A program made the translations under genes and the position numbers. The notes beneath the pieces are model-generated. The model worked only from the letters and a program-made list of their open reading frames with translations, did no database searches and was not told the origin of the DNA. A stretch of 64,000 nucleotides of DNA, from assembly GCA_033239005.1 (NCBI GenBank), contig BSQZ01000014.1, forward strand, positions 3,332,501-3,396,500. The letters are read 5' to 3'. How positions within the stretch are numbered: position 1 is the stretch's first letter; each line of letters begins with the position of its first letter. The stretch comes from Lamellibrachia satsuma (lineage: Eukaryota; Annelida; Polychaeta; Sabellida; Siboglinidae). This document shows, in pieces, positions 25,080 through 36,389 of the stretch.

Positions 25080-27700
25080 ATGAGTCCATCTGAACAAGCA
25101 AGAGGAGAGGGTTCCGGGTAAAGAGGTAACTAAAAATTGACTTTGGGGAAAACCCGGGCGATATTGTTTTGTGAGGTGTATTATCGCTCACTGGACATCA
25201 GCGCCCCTGGCGGCTGTAGGACTACATGATCAACATCAGCGCTCCCTAGTGACTAAAGGACTGGTCAAGGAGTGGTCAAGGATGACGGAGGTCAAAGGTC
25301 AAAAGTGGTGACGTAAGAGGGTGGACATCATTTATTAAGAGGGGTGTGCGGGGTGGTCGGGGCCTGACGAGTAAACAAGAAAAGAAAAAAAACACGGTAT
25401 TGAACGAGTGCACACGTATTTTATTGAGCAACAACATAATACCACCACGACTACAACATTATGATGAGTATGATGATTATGCGACTTGGAAGTAGGGGTC
25501 ATGAGCTTAGGGGTGAGGTCATGGGCTTAGGGGTGTCTCCACCACGCCAGAGGCTCAATAATGATGATGATGTGATAGGTAATTTTAAAACAACGTCTTT
25601 GGTCGACGGGGGCTCTGTGCATCGCACTCGGGAACCGGGAGTATGACCAACTCTCCCATGAATCCCTGTCTTTGTGATGTTGCAGCAACGCCGCTGCAAT
25701 GTCGCTTTCGTCCGACCAGTATTCGACCATCTCTTTCTCGGTGTCGCCTGACACGTACTTGTCATCGTCTATTCGAAAGGGGGTGGTGACATACCGCAAC
25801 TCTGCCATCACTGCAACTCAACGGAGATGGTGGTTGCTGCAAGGAAACGAAAACCTGAATGAGATGATTATGAAACGTGAGAGTAGCCGTCGCCCAGCAA
25901 TGAGAGAACGACTGCATGGGAATTTGGACTCTGCTAGCACCGAGCACAGTCGTCATTTTTTTTATCAGTAGGCCACCATCTGCCACGACACCGTGCGTAA
26001 GTGACTAGCGACCTCCGGCAAGTGAGTGGTGGGATTTTTTCTAAGTAGCATCGGGAAAAGTTATGTATGAGAATAGGACACACGCTCTTGTTCAACGCAA
26101 AACTGCATATAAAGTTGTTCAAAAGGAGTATTGTATTTTCAAATTATCATATATACGATATATGGTATATTGCTAACAGTGGCAACGCTGTTTTAAACTT
26201 AAACTATGTTATATCGCCATTGCAAAAGTGTTAACTGCTATAAAGTATTTAAAAATTGCCATCCGTTCAAACTGTCATACGCACTATATTTATAGTATAA
26301 TGTACTTACAAACGGTCCATCGTTGTCGTCGTCACCACGCCCGTCGTCGCCGTCACCAACATCACCACGCCCACCGTCCCCACAACCGTCATCACCACGT
26401 CCGTCGTCACCGTCGAATTTAGTCCACGGTCACGGACACCCCCGCCTACGCCGTATGATCCGGCGTCACCGACACCACCGATGACGTATGCACCTCACCG
26501 GTGCCAATGACAATGCCATTACTAAATGGAAGGGAGTGTACCATCATGATAATTGAAGCTGTCGCGAACCTCATCATGTCAACCTCCAGATACATCCGCT
26601 AACATTGGCCAAGGCCACCCACTCTATTGCAGTGACGTGGCCAACAGCCTTAGCGCGCCTGATTACCAAAACTACGTTATGCAACATATAATATACATAA
26701 ATCCATGGCTACTCTAACCACATACACGCACGCACACAATAGTATTAGAAAATGAACTTTATTACTCTATTACTATTAGAAAATGAACTTTATTCTATAT
26801 AACCTTTACTACTTATTTCGTGTACTTCATTATTATATATATAGTAGTAGAAGATGAACTTCATTAGTATGTATAATCTTTAGAAGATGAACTCTATTAG
26901 TATCATATAGAACATATTTCCTTTTATTATGATATATAATTAGCGTATTGTGTTGTCGTTATTACATGAAAGAACTTGTATATATTTCTTCTTGTGGTCA
27001 CATTGAATGAACAGACAACTTGTATGTTAGTATGAAATATATAGTCTACTCTCTTACGACTTATATACATTTCATCATCGTCATGTCATCACGTGACCTC
27101 TGGCGAGGTGTAAAACCCGCGAGTCACCTCCACCCTACCAGCCTCTTGCGCAGCGGTAAATGCTCGCAAGGTAGAGGTCACTGTCGAAGTATAAAAACCC
27201 ACAAATCTCTCGACATGTCATCACGTGACCTATGGCATTGAGTGAAAAGCCGCAAGTCAACTCCAATTAACAAGCCTTTGGCGCAGCGGTAACGCTCACA
27301 AGCTAGAGGTCTCTGTACCTCTCATATGTAGTCATCGTATATAAGTCGATCATTTCACAACAGTGCGCCTTATATATTTCATACACAACACAACATATGT
27401 AAGTATTATATTTAATAAAAGTGACAAAAAGAATGGCAGGTGTTGCTATTGTAATATTACTAGAGACTCCAGTGACACCCCTCTATAGAAGAAGTCGAAA
27501 GAGAACCCGTAGTAATCGCCTTTAGCAGATAAATAGAAAGTCTTACACCTGTAGGAAACGAATACTCGAAAACATTGGCATTTCTAGTGGAAAGGAGGAA
27601 CGTGTAAACATTACTGTCCGAATGAACATGTTTGATGACCACGTCTCATCCTCCGTCACCCCCACCACCATCACCACTCCACGTTCATGTAAACGTACGC
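25080..27700. other. Region upstream of the Polinton polymerase; one unassigned minus ORF
   Basis: The minus strand has an open frame at 25527-25811 (about 94 codons) with an acidic start (MMAELRYVTTPF, EKEMVEYWSDESD). No family recognised. 26.3-26.5 kb is a CCACGCCCGTCGTC-type low-complexity stretch. Elsewhere AT-rich. Confidence 0.35.
27060..27315 (+). repeat. Two diverged 144-bp direct repeats with a tRNA-like A box
   Basis: Copies at about 27080 and 27221 share TGTCATCACGTGACCT and GCGCAGCGGTAA...CTC.CAAG.TAGAGGTC. The second holds TGGCGCAGCGG, a perfect A-box match, but no B box follows. Possible decayed tRNA-derived repeat. A TATAAAAA lies between the copies at about 27191. Confidence 0.5.
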
Positions 27701-27759
27701 ATGCACACAAGCACTGTTCATTATATATGTGTACTGAGGGCCCGTGTTGTTTCATTTGT

Positions 27760-28760
27760 AGGTGCTGCTACCATCGTGGAAAGACATATATGCCGCCACT
27801 GTGGAGCTGTACTGGAGACGTATGCAGAGCTACGACGTCACGTGGAGACACCATCTCTCGATCAGCACACACTCGATCTGGCCCTGCATCGAAGATGTGA
27901 TCGATATCGGTTGGAACCAGCGGTGAAGACGCTGTACGAGGCGTACGACCGAGACGATGTAGCCATGGAAGACTTTGCTGCGGTCACGATGGATGAAATC
28001 TACCGTGTAGAGACCACGTTCGAGACGAACGTTTGCGTATACAAGCTCGTTGAGTTAGATTAAGAGAATGGAAAGACAACTGCCGAACTCTTCCGTCGAT
28101 CGTTATGTCATTACCCCGAGACATTGCACGTACATCAACCTTCACGAGACACACTTTTCCTGTAACCAATATTTACGCATGTACTGTCACTGTTATGGAT
28201 GTCGAAAGTGTGGTGATTCGTTATGGAAATACGCATCCAAACTACACAGACACGAGCGCACGTTTGAGGGGGGGTGAACGCCGAGTCTTCCCGGGTGGCG
28301 TGTAACAGTCGACTCCATCAGTGTTCGAACGCTTGGACGATGAGAACATTCGAGTCTCCGAATGGTCGCTTTACTACCTGTACCGCGCCACTTTTGACTT
28401 TGAGTGTTGGTTTGACACTGCACAACATCCGTCGGATAGTGACAAGGTCCACTGAGTAGCGCGTCACGTCCCATTGAGCGTCAGTGTGGCATCGAACGTA
28501 CCCAGACGCCAACAAATTGGTTGGCGACATGATGGACATCCTACGAGCGATGAGTGACGCCGCGTACGAAGAGATCAAAGACTCTTGCCAGGACGTGTTG
28601 GAACAACTCGCAGAAGCACAGGCGGCTTGGGACGGACGGGAGCACGCTGCGCGATCACCCGAGGATGACGACGTTGCACGATCACCTGAAGATGATGTCG
28701 CCAACGATAAGGAGTGGCGACCACCTACCAATCCGTACAAAACGCTAATCAATCGGCATC
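27760..28760 (+). pseudogene. Polinton/Maverick-type protein-primed DNA polymerase B, N-terminal part, broken
   Basis: Resembles the front of the polB gene of Polinton/adintovirus elements, the protein-primed polymerase that replicates the element. In order: a C2H2 finger (ICRHCGAVLETYAELRRH, about 27785-27840), a segment ending IYRVETTFETNVCVY, a second finger-like C..C......L.RHE block (CRKCGDSLWKYASKLHRHE, about 28200-28258), and a stretch from 28306 with VFERLDDENIRV and RATFDFECWFD, whose TFDFE is the exonuclease I motif. Then VPLSVSVASNVP and, in another frame, MMDILRAMSDAAYEEIKD. At least three frameshifts and an in-frame TGA at 28453 break it, and the exonuclease II/III and palm parts are absent. 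Family call firm; function lost. Confidence 0.75.
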
Positions 28761-28789
28761 AGTGTTATTGTCATCGTACCAAACGTCTG

Positions 28790-29900
28790 CCAATCCTTAA
28801 TCAATTACATGTAAATTATTACGTTGATTTCCTTTTACATGTAAATTATTACGTTGATTTCCTTCCTTGCATTTTAGTAACTCGATGCTTTCATTATATC
28901 ACTCTACGTCACTTCCAAAACAAAAAGGCTATATAATGTTAGTGTTTTATGGCACTCCATAGAGCACTATGTGATGATGGTGCTATGTAGATATCATATT
29001 TTATTATTATTATTTTGGTGGTGACGTTCTCGAAACACCAGTGCCAGCAGCGTATTAATATTTTACGAAAACTCCCAATTTGTTGGAGGTATGTGATTTT
29101 GACGAAACTTAACTTGTTCACACATTGGAAGCATAGTAGCAGTGAATGTCATGAAGTTGTAGGATTTTTGATGGTCAAGTTTTCTATTAATCATGCAAAA
29201 CGATAACGTGACCACCAAAGGAAAATCTGCAGTTGTTCTGTTACTACAATTTAATAATAGGACAAAACTGCTAGCCTCGACAATTTGAGAATGTGCCAAG
29301 TTTTTAATTAATCCGCCGCCAAATCATGTGTGACATAGTTTTAGTTTAGGTACTTAGTCGTTTAACTATGCGTTGTGAGGCTGATGTGTTGTGTTTCGTG
29401 GTGAGACCGGCTTCTAACAGCGGTAAAGATTCAGAAGAACCGCAATTTATCCGGTATGTGGACGTGCGAGGTTAGGCGGAGACTCGTAAAGAAAGTTATT
29501 GCTAAATTTTGTTATTGTTACTGCGAAATTCGTAGGTTATGATTTCGTATTTTTAGTTGTTTCGACATATGGACTGTTAGAAAACGAATATGGAGTTCCT
29601 ACGGAAGTGCAGTATGCGCTTATTTAGTTATTATTCTGCTCAAATTCGATATCGCCATATTATCGCCGCCATTTTCATACTGGAGGTGATTTTGCACCAG
29701 AAATAACGCAACTAGTCGCGTTTCTGTTACGTCACATTGGCCCCCGCTATCTGAAGGTAAGTGACGTACGGGTCAGAACGGACGAGTTAATTTCCTGCTC
29801 CCATATGTTAACCGTATCTGCAACATTTTACGCGACTGTCGGTTTCTGCTTATATACTATAGTAGCATGAAGACCCTACCCTGAATCACTGGCACTGCAA
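28790..29900. other. Non-coding; diverged repeat at 29.03-29.22 kb
   Basis: A short tandem duplication (TTACATGTAAATTATTACGT, two copies near 28806-28860) follows the polymerase remnant. The stretch 29030-29215 resembles 31560-31745 (both contain GGAGGTATG.GATTTTGAC.AAACTT and ...ACGTGACCACCAAA). Otherwise nothing. Confidence 0.5.
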
Positions 29901-29912
29901 TCAAGACTAGCG

Positions 29913-29971
29913 ATGTCCGACAACTCTGAAGGGGTAAGACCACTATAGACCTTCCAGTTTATTGTTTCACA
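29913..29971 (+). repeat. 59-bp perfect direct repeat, left copy
   Basis: Identical to 31318-31376. It starts ATGTCCGACAACTCTGAAGG and continues GGTAAGACC, so each copy looks like a start codon, six more codons (SDNSEG) and a splice donor. The copies flank the Mutator-like fragment. Confidence 0.9.
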
Positions 29972-30077
29972 CGAAAATATAATGTATTAAATTGGCCACT
30001 CTTCCTCCTTTACTAATCAGAGCTTTGCTTCTCCCAATTTTCGCAGTAGAGAGTCCCCCGCTCCATAATTCAGCCTG

Positions 30078-30662
30078 TCAATGGCTGCACAATTTATTCT
30101 GTATGTGTAGAGCCACAATATCCTGGCAGCGACTTTGTTGTTCTACTACGACCCCTATTGCTTGTGATGCATTTTGCCCAGTATGATAAGACCCAGTGAT
30201 TCTCGCTGAGCTATATCTGCTGTCCATGGATATGTTTACTGGAGCATCTTCAGGTAATCCTCGTAGCTTATTAATTGTTTTCATGTGGTCACGCCTTTTC
30301 GCCAAGTCTGCCAAAGTCATAGTTGCTGTCGCATTGCCAACTTTGTTTGCAGTCCGTTGCATGCTACTTCGGTACGGTGGTGGTACATCTAAGCTAGCAA
30401 TTATCACTCGCCCTTTAGCGATTCCTGTGGTAGATTCCTGCAGTCCCACCTGAAGGCCGACATTTGGAGCAGCAGATCTCTGCCCTGCCTTCTCAGTTGG
30501 TACTTCATGGTATAACTTGGAACATTTTTGATGTGTATCCACACTTAACACACCTGAGATTTTGTTTCCAGCAGAGGCCAACCTTGACCTCTGTATGCAC
30601 TGTAAATCTAGGAACAGCACACAATTAACTGTCGAATAAGGGACGCATGCTCTGCAATGCAC
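30078..30662 (-). pseudogene. Mutator-like transposase domain protein, middle part
   Basis: A 194-codon open frame resembling the Mutator-like transposase-domain proteins common in mollusc and other invertebrate genomes. Recognisable pieces: a cysteine-containing start, KCSKLYHEVPTEKAGQRSAA, LNVQLQVGL-like NVGLQVGLQESTTGIA, SLDVPPPYRSSMQRTANKVG, INKLRGLPEDAPVNISMDSR and QDIVALHIQNKLC. The catalytic C-terminal half that should follow NKLC is missing. It overlaps the next entry by 55 bp in another frame, so a frameshift separates them. Family named from memory of the motif series, not from a search. Confidence 0.5.
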
Positions 30663-30988
30663 TCATTATACATCTGTGTTGTTTTGTCTCTATGCATAAT
30701 ACGCATTTCTGATTGTGAGTCATCTTTCTTTAGGTATGTCGTTGTCAAGTCATCAGCAACACGTTTCTTCGGTCTCATGAGTTTGGCGCCACCCGATTTG
30801 CCCTCAGCATCTGGGACTTCGATGAGTCCACCTGGTGTAACTTTGGCGACTCTTGTGAATTCGGCTTGCGTGAGTCTTGGCATCCACATGCTTGGTGTGG
30901 AATTGTCTGCAACGTCTTTCTTGGATGTGTGCACAGTGTGCCCCTTCTGAAAGCCACATCTCCTCACATTTTTGGCTATTCGGAACAT
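30608..30988 (-). pseudogene. Mutator-like transposase domain protein, N-terminal part (frameshifted)
   Basis: A 126-codon frame upstream of and in the same direction as the entry at 30078-30662. It starts MFRIAKNVRRCGFQKGHT and contains MWMPRLTQAEFTRVAKV and KLMRPKKRVADDLTTTYL. Continuous with the following frame apart from one shift near 30610-30660, so both were probably one protein. Confidence 0.45.
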
Positions 30989-31089
30989 ATCAGTTAATGT
31001 GTAGCATTGTGGATTTCCTTCTGTGATTTATCGAGATAAATGTTTTTCTTCGATTTGGTATAACTTTCGTGTTAGGCAGGATGTACTCA

Positions 31090-31260
31090 TATTTGGGAAA
31101 CCTGAGAATTTCATGGCAGAAATGCAGGCGCCTCATGTTTTGAAGCAATTTATGCGAAAAGGAGGTATGTCATTTTCACGAATTTCACACACACCAGGTG
31201 TCTTAGTGGGTCTGTCATTTTCTGTGAATGAAAAAAAAATTGTAGGATAAATTTTCAATG
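31090..31260. repeat. Dispersed repeat related to 40.52-40.70 kb
   Basis: Shares the series GGAGGTATGTCATTTTCACG, AATTTCACACA and ATTTAGGACAAATTT-like blocks with 40520-40700, and the GGAGGTATG.GATTTTGAC core with 29.1 and 31.6 kb. At least four copies of this family occur here. Confidence 0.45.
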
Positions 31261-31317
31261 TAGACGCAAGAACGTTATAATGGTCGTCTATGGGAAAAGT
31301 GACCGTGGTCCGTGACC

Positions 31318-31376
31318 ATGTCCGACAACTCTGAAGGGGTAAGACCACTATAGACCTTCCAGTTTATTGTTTCACA
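31318..31376 (+). repeat. 59-bp perfect direct repeat, right copy
   Basis: Same as 29913-29971, 1,405 bp downstream, with different bases right before the ATG. Confidence 0.9.
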
Positions 31377-31379
31377 TGA

Positions 31380-33500
31380 AACTATTAAATTGTGATATGT
31401 GAATTTAAACAATCTGTATGATGTGACATTAGTGCAATTGAACAGGCATGTTCACAAGTTTGTTTGTAGAAGCTATTGGCTTTGAAATGGTGCATTTTTT
31501 AGAGTGTAACAGGCGGAGGGATTCATTTGAATTTTTCTTCTGTGGACCACGTGGGCGCATGAATGCATGGCTATGTTTGTTAAAATTGATGGGCATCGCA
31601 CGTCGGGGCGTTTTAATAGAGCTGGAGGTATGCGATTTTGACAAAACTTGGTCAGCATTTCAAAGAGATGATGGCAGTTGTTGTAAAAAATAAGAATTGT
31701 TGATGGTTATGTTTTCTTATCAAACAAAACGTTAACATGACCACCAAAACATTTTTATAATGTGGTCAGCCCCGAAATAAATGGAAGTCACGGTCACAAA
31801 CACGGTTATAAAATATTGATATATTTATGTTTTTGTCGTTGTTGTTAGCTTAATTAATTGTGGACATTACAGGTAATTTGGATGAAAATTTTAGTTTGTT
31901 ATAACAAACTTATTATAATTTCATAATTTGCCATTCCGAATATAATTTGGGCTTATTTTTTTATAATAAATAAAAATGGTTGCTAGCCTGCCCCATGTTT
32001 TGTGTGTGTTTGACTTAGAAAATTGTCGACGTCAGACTGTGATGTTATATGATTATATATATTTTATTATTAACTCCATCTAGTCAACAAGATCATTACT
32101 GTTTTAATACAGTTACTGTTTAACCGATCTACTCAATATAGAAAATGTCAAATAAATGTACATTTTAGTTTTGTACTATAACATTTGATATACACAAGCT
32201 GATGTTTTGCACAATTTGATATTAATATGACATTTAATTGTTAATCAACACAATTTTTTAATTGTTCATGTGTTAAAATAGTATGAAAGAGCTTGTGGTA
32301 AGCTAAAAATCTACAATATGCAATTTTCAGTATCAAAAATAACTGTTTCCTTTCCAAAATGTCTATTCACCGCATATCAATACCAATTTCATGTTGTGTG
32401 CAGTGCTTTATAAGTGCTTGGGCACAAGGAAATGAAGGTATGCAACCCTAAACTCAGCTATCCCCATATCAAGCTAACCCTGAAGTGGTTTACTGAAGAT
32501 ATAATCATTCCCATGGCTGGCGAGCCTTCCCCATGTCGTGACCTGTGACAGTAGTGGTGAAGTCCACGATAGATCTAGACTTTTTATTGCTGTCAAACTG
32601 TAATGATATGTAGGGAAGAAATCAATATAAGTTTGGTGTTTAGCTCTAGATTTCATGGTGTGGCACTTGCCAAGTAGGCCTACTTGATTAGCCCAAGATT
32701 GGGCTGTTTGGAGTATAACAACTTGAGACTGACGAGGATTTTTTTAATGGCAATCGATAATCGTCCAGTCAGTGCATTGATATATGTTATTAGCTGATTA
32801 TATTAGGATGTTTTACCCCCAAACATCTCCTTGACATGGGCAATAAATTGGGAATGTACAATGTAGATGTACTACTGGGCCTAGAAGTTTATTTTTGGCA
32901 TATATCGAAAATGCTGCAGCATCTGTCAAATATCAGAATGATTGTGCAACAATTCAGTTGCGAATTTTTTTACGGTTACCTGCTATTAAAAAATTACACA
33001 TTTACAGTGGCAGGCTGAAAGGGCAGGAAAATTAACATGGACGAGATGACCCAAGATCTACAATTTTCAAGCTAACTGTTCAAAATTTTTACACCTTGCA
33101 GGTGAGATCCCCAGTATATCATATAGATATATGGTTTTGTGAATGCCCTGTAACCACTGCGATAGATTTATACTACCTGCAGACCAAAAATCAGAGAAGT
33201 CTTTTAAAAATCAGACTGCCTAATATATGAAGCTTTAGACAGTGTAAATGTGAATAAAAACATCATTGATATTTGTAGGGAATTGTGTCTAGTATGTCTG
33301 TCTTCATTAGCATAATTATTAGTACTTTTATATACCATACAAAATTAATTTCTCCATCAAAAATAAAAAAATAGACCATAATTGTATTTCTCTCAGCATT
33401 ACTACTAATTCATTTTCGTCGCGTAGTCTGTAATACTCTGTATGTCACCAAACATACATAATTATTATGAACTTTGCTTTTTCATTAATGATTATTCTAC
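31380..33500. other. AT-rich, no gene recognised
   Basis: Contains the 31.56-31.75 kb copy of the GGAGGTATG.GATTTTGAC repeat. The rest is AT-rich DNA without convincing exons or tandem arrays. Confidence 0.4.
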
Positions 33501-33507
33501 ATTCCAG

Positions 33508-33753
33508 AGATTCAGACAGACATAGTGGTGACATGTGACGCAGGGACACAGTATAGCTTCAACTTGAGCCACCCTGTCTAATTTCCGCACCCAAGAAGAC
33601 TCCAGGCGATGATGTCCCATTAGCTGAGCCACCATTGCCCTCTCCCTCCATGTTGTTGTCACCATTAAAGCCATCCATTGACTACAAACCATCTGACCTC
33701 TCTATTCTGGATGCTGCAGAAGAGGTCAATGATGTGGAGTCCAGTGATGAACA
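33508..33753 (+). pseudogene. Possible exon of a Kolobok-like transposase
   Basis: Bounded by an ATTCCAG acceptor and a GTTAGT donor; open from about 33590 with KKTPGDDVPLAEPPLPSPSM, KPSIDYKPSDLSILDAAEEV and ESSDEQ. The Pro/Ser-rich, acidic linker is what precedes the core in these transposases. Stops occur in its first third. Linked to the next exon by order and strand only. Confidence 0.3.
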
Positions 33754-33923
33754 GTTAGTATTGTTGTGTACATTCTTTGGCTTTCTATTCCTCTAAGATT
33801 TTCAATACAGCATAATACCTTGATTACTGTTTTAATCATGTTAATTTTTAGCAAATAGTTCATGAGTTGCGTTACTTCAAATTTTTTATTCAAATAAATT
33901 CAATGGAATTTGTGCATTTTCAG

Positions 33924-34105
33924 CTGTGATGGCTGAATGGTTGGATGCCCAGGCTCAAATCATGAACGAACTCAGAGAGATTGATGGGGACCTTGAACTA
34001 TCTGGAGATGCTTGGTTCAACAGTCCTGGACATTGTGCAAAGTATGGCTGTTACAGTTTGCAGGAGAACCGAATGAACAAAGTACTGGATGTCTAGCTGG
34101 TGCAG
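33924..34105 (+). pseudogene. Kolobok-like transposase core fragment
   Basis: Bounded by CATTTTCAG and a GTATTT donor. Reads MAEWLDAQAQIMNELREIDG, GDAWFNSPGHCAKYGCYSL and NKVLDV-stop-LVQ. The GDxxFxSPGHCAKYGxYxxM...ILDxxLVQ series is shared by a family of invertebrate THAP/Kolobok-type transposases. An in-frame TAG near the end and loss of following exons show it is dead. Confidence 0.45.
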
Positions 34106-34328
34106 GTATTTACCATATAAGCATGATTAAATATTATTCACCAACCAGCAAAAGCCATTAGGGATCAATAATATTGACTCAGTTTAGTTTAATATTCAAG
34201 GACTACGTATGATAGTATTAACCACTAAAACCTACAACTGTAATAATGCATTTACCTATAATAAATGCATTAATAATACAATAGTACATCTAAAGTTACT
34301 GATATTTTTGCAGAAACTGTACCTGTAC

Positions 34329-35940
34329 CAGGCATGGGGCAATTAACTTGAAAAGTTAATTAATTAAATTACAATTCAATCAGAAATGTTCCAATTAAAT
34401 TAACGTCACACATTTCTCAGGTCAATTAAATTAAATTAACCTCCCAAATTCTTGTATTAAATTAACAATTAACTTAATTCAATTAATAATTCAATTATTT
34501 TGGTAGAAACCAAACCAAACAGTGGTTTATTCCTGGTAATGAAGCCACTACTGAATACAAATCCACAGAAACATGTACAGCTGTTTTCTCCAAGTCTTAG
34601 CTCAGAATATACAGACAATTTTTCATACAGAATAACCTATCTTAAAACTAACTGGTTGCAGGTTGCAGTAATATAGGAGGAGGAGGAACTGTTCCACAAG
34701 AATGTGCTGCAAGATGTCAAGAGACTAAACAGGCCATCATACTGTCAGCCTAGAGACTTTTCACAGTTTTGTCAATCATTGTGCGACAAAACACACCAGT
34801 TCTGACAAAGCCTACATATGGTGACATCTAATGCACTTCTAAAATGATATTTAATTAATTTATATTAACAAAAAATGTTCTGTTTATTCTACAAGTACAA
34901 TAATCTTGTGAACATGTTAAAGTACATGAAAATGCTAATATTACGAAATTGATCTTTCCATAGCATATATTGCTAACATCTTCGACCATATTCTGAAAGG
35001 ATACAGAGATGGGCCCAAATGACCACTGGTAGCGCTATCCTAGCTAATGATGAAGATGGTTAAGTTTCAGGCACGACTTTTCACACTTATACTGCATACA
35101 CACAATACCTGTGGTGGGAAAAGCGCGTGTCACCTTCTCGTGGTTCCTACTGTAGATCACGACAGCAAACTTTGCTGTCGTGTGAACTAAGAACAGCGCA
35201 CACTGGAACTATCTTGTAAACTGTGGATATTGTGTTTGTTTGTTTTATACTGAATGGCTTGGTGCTTGGTGAAGTCATATCGGTTGCTGACTCGAGACAG
35301 TAGGTGTACGGTTTTGTGTCCAAAGGGAAATGTGGTTGATACCAACTAAATATTCGACAGCCACATAGTTCACACAGCTTGACGTCTAAAATGATGGTAA
35401 TATCGAGCCTGATTGTTATGAAAGAAACACATATTTGGCTCGGTTGCATTATTGACAGTTGCAGTAAGACCCATGTTTGCTGCTGTGACCGACTGTGCAG
35501 CAGGAACATCGTCATGTCTTCGGGATGGTCTACAACAACCTCCTTTGCTGTCTCTGGTATTTCAAGAGGTAACTCTGACAGCCTAAACGACGTTGGTTAG
35601 TTCAATAAGGTAATGAACATAACAATTTACATGCTTCCTGATATGCTGTCATTGATATCTCAGTTTTTTCCAGTGGGATAGTAGTTTTTGTATGTTAGTA
35701 TGCTGAATCAAACCATAAGAATGTAGAATATTATATTACATAACATAATAGCTATCACACGATCATGGGACCACTATCTAAATAAATGAATTAACATGGA
35801 CAGTACATGTTCTCGCAATTTTAATTCCACATATCCAAATTTGCTTCTTTCATAATTGTATACCTTGTGCAGATGTACATTGGGATATTAGAGTCATTTT
35901 AGCAAATACCTGTCTTAAGTATTTACTTTGTTGTGTTTGA
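34329..35940. other. AT-rich; a hAT-like left end at 34329; no gene
   Basis: CAGGCATGGGGCAATTAACT at 34329 resembles the left end of the 19.2-kb hAT element, followed by about 160 bp of AATTAA-rich subterminal-like sequence, but I found no matching right end. The 35.15-35.6 kb stretch is open on both strands without a recognisable product. Confidence 0.35.
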
Positions 35941-35949
35941 CGTGTTATG

Positions 35950-36185
35950 TCATAAACTGTTGAAGAATAACAGCAGATTATTTGGTAACAACTTTTTGTT
36001 TGCTTCACTCATTATAATGGGAGTTTTTAGTTTTAGAAAATGAGATAGCTTTAATATATGCAATTCACAAGATAATCCATTTGTATGATGCCAACAGTGT
36101 ACATTGCTGACAATCCTTGCTAATTGCTTTTGTAACAAATAAATGCAGTCAATATTTGTTTTGTAGGTGTTTCCCCACACTTCGC
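35950..36185 (-). pseudogene. L2-like LINE C-terminal fragment
   Basis: Minus strand VWGNTYKTNIDCIYLLQKQL-like, ARIVSNVHCWHHTN and LHILKLSHFLKLKT correspond to the VWGxxYxxxLxPLxxLQKxxxRII segment that follows the RT in L2-type LINEs. Abuts the Polinton-like block on its left. Confidence 0.65.
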
Positions 36186-36354
36186 AACAACATGAAACAC
36201 AAATCAGGTACTGTGAATAGTATATTGTTTTAAGTGAGCATTTTTGTGTAGTAAATATCTATTGGTCGATCTCAAACAGGAAACGCCCGAGGACATGCGT
36301 CTGCGCACGACCATCTTTCCAGACGACGGTGTTCAGTAACGTGTACTTGCCTAA

Positions 36355-36364
36355 GGTATAAAAA
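36355..36364 (+). promoter_or_regulatory. TATA box of the 36.4-kb ORF
   Basis: GGTATAAAAAGACC about 35 nt before the ATG at 36390, with CGTGTACTTG upstream. TATA boxes this close to short leaders are typical of compact viral-type genes and unlike the surrounding intronic DNA. Confidence 0.5.
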
Positions 36365-36389
36365 GACCGAGTGCACGGTTCGTCTCTTC

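Larger units (their letters stand above)
23608..25080 (+). mobile_element. L2-like LINE remnant
   Basis: Reads NVHPKLAKDITNPAENISIY, then LKPVDEEEVCNTVQT, IAKVIPMFKSSAKTDLTNYR with SLLPQF, then after a (TA)n insertion NGFRTNMSTTHAIME and IGVFIDAKKA (motif A region), and after a tandem array SYVLYVNDFCNVSKLDKSYF, FADNTNICCADSNL (motif C with FADN in place of FADD), and FLGVFIEDDLN. Order and motifs are those of Jockey-superfamily RTs (L2/CR1 side), from a family distinct from the CR1 copies. Stops and the two insertions show it is dead. Confidence 0.75.

Noticed and set aside
34329..34500. Third hAT-type element
   Set aside because: A CAGGCATGGGG-type left end is visible, but I found neither a matching right end nor a target duplication, so it is only noted in the region entry.
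35147..35515. Minus-strand 122-codon ORF with CELCGCRIFSWYQP
   Set aside because: Slight resemblance to a transposase segment with CxxCG...WxSQP, but it is on the opposite strand to the nearby core fragment and too weak to call.
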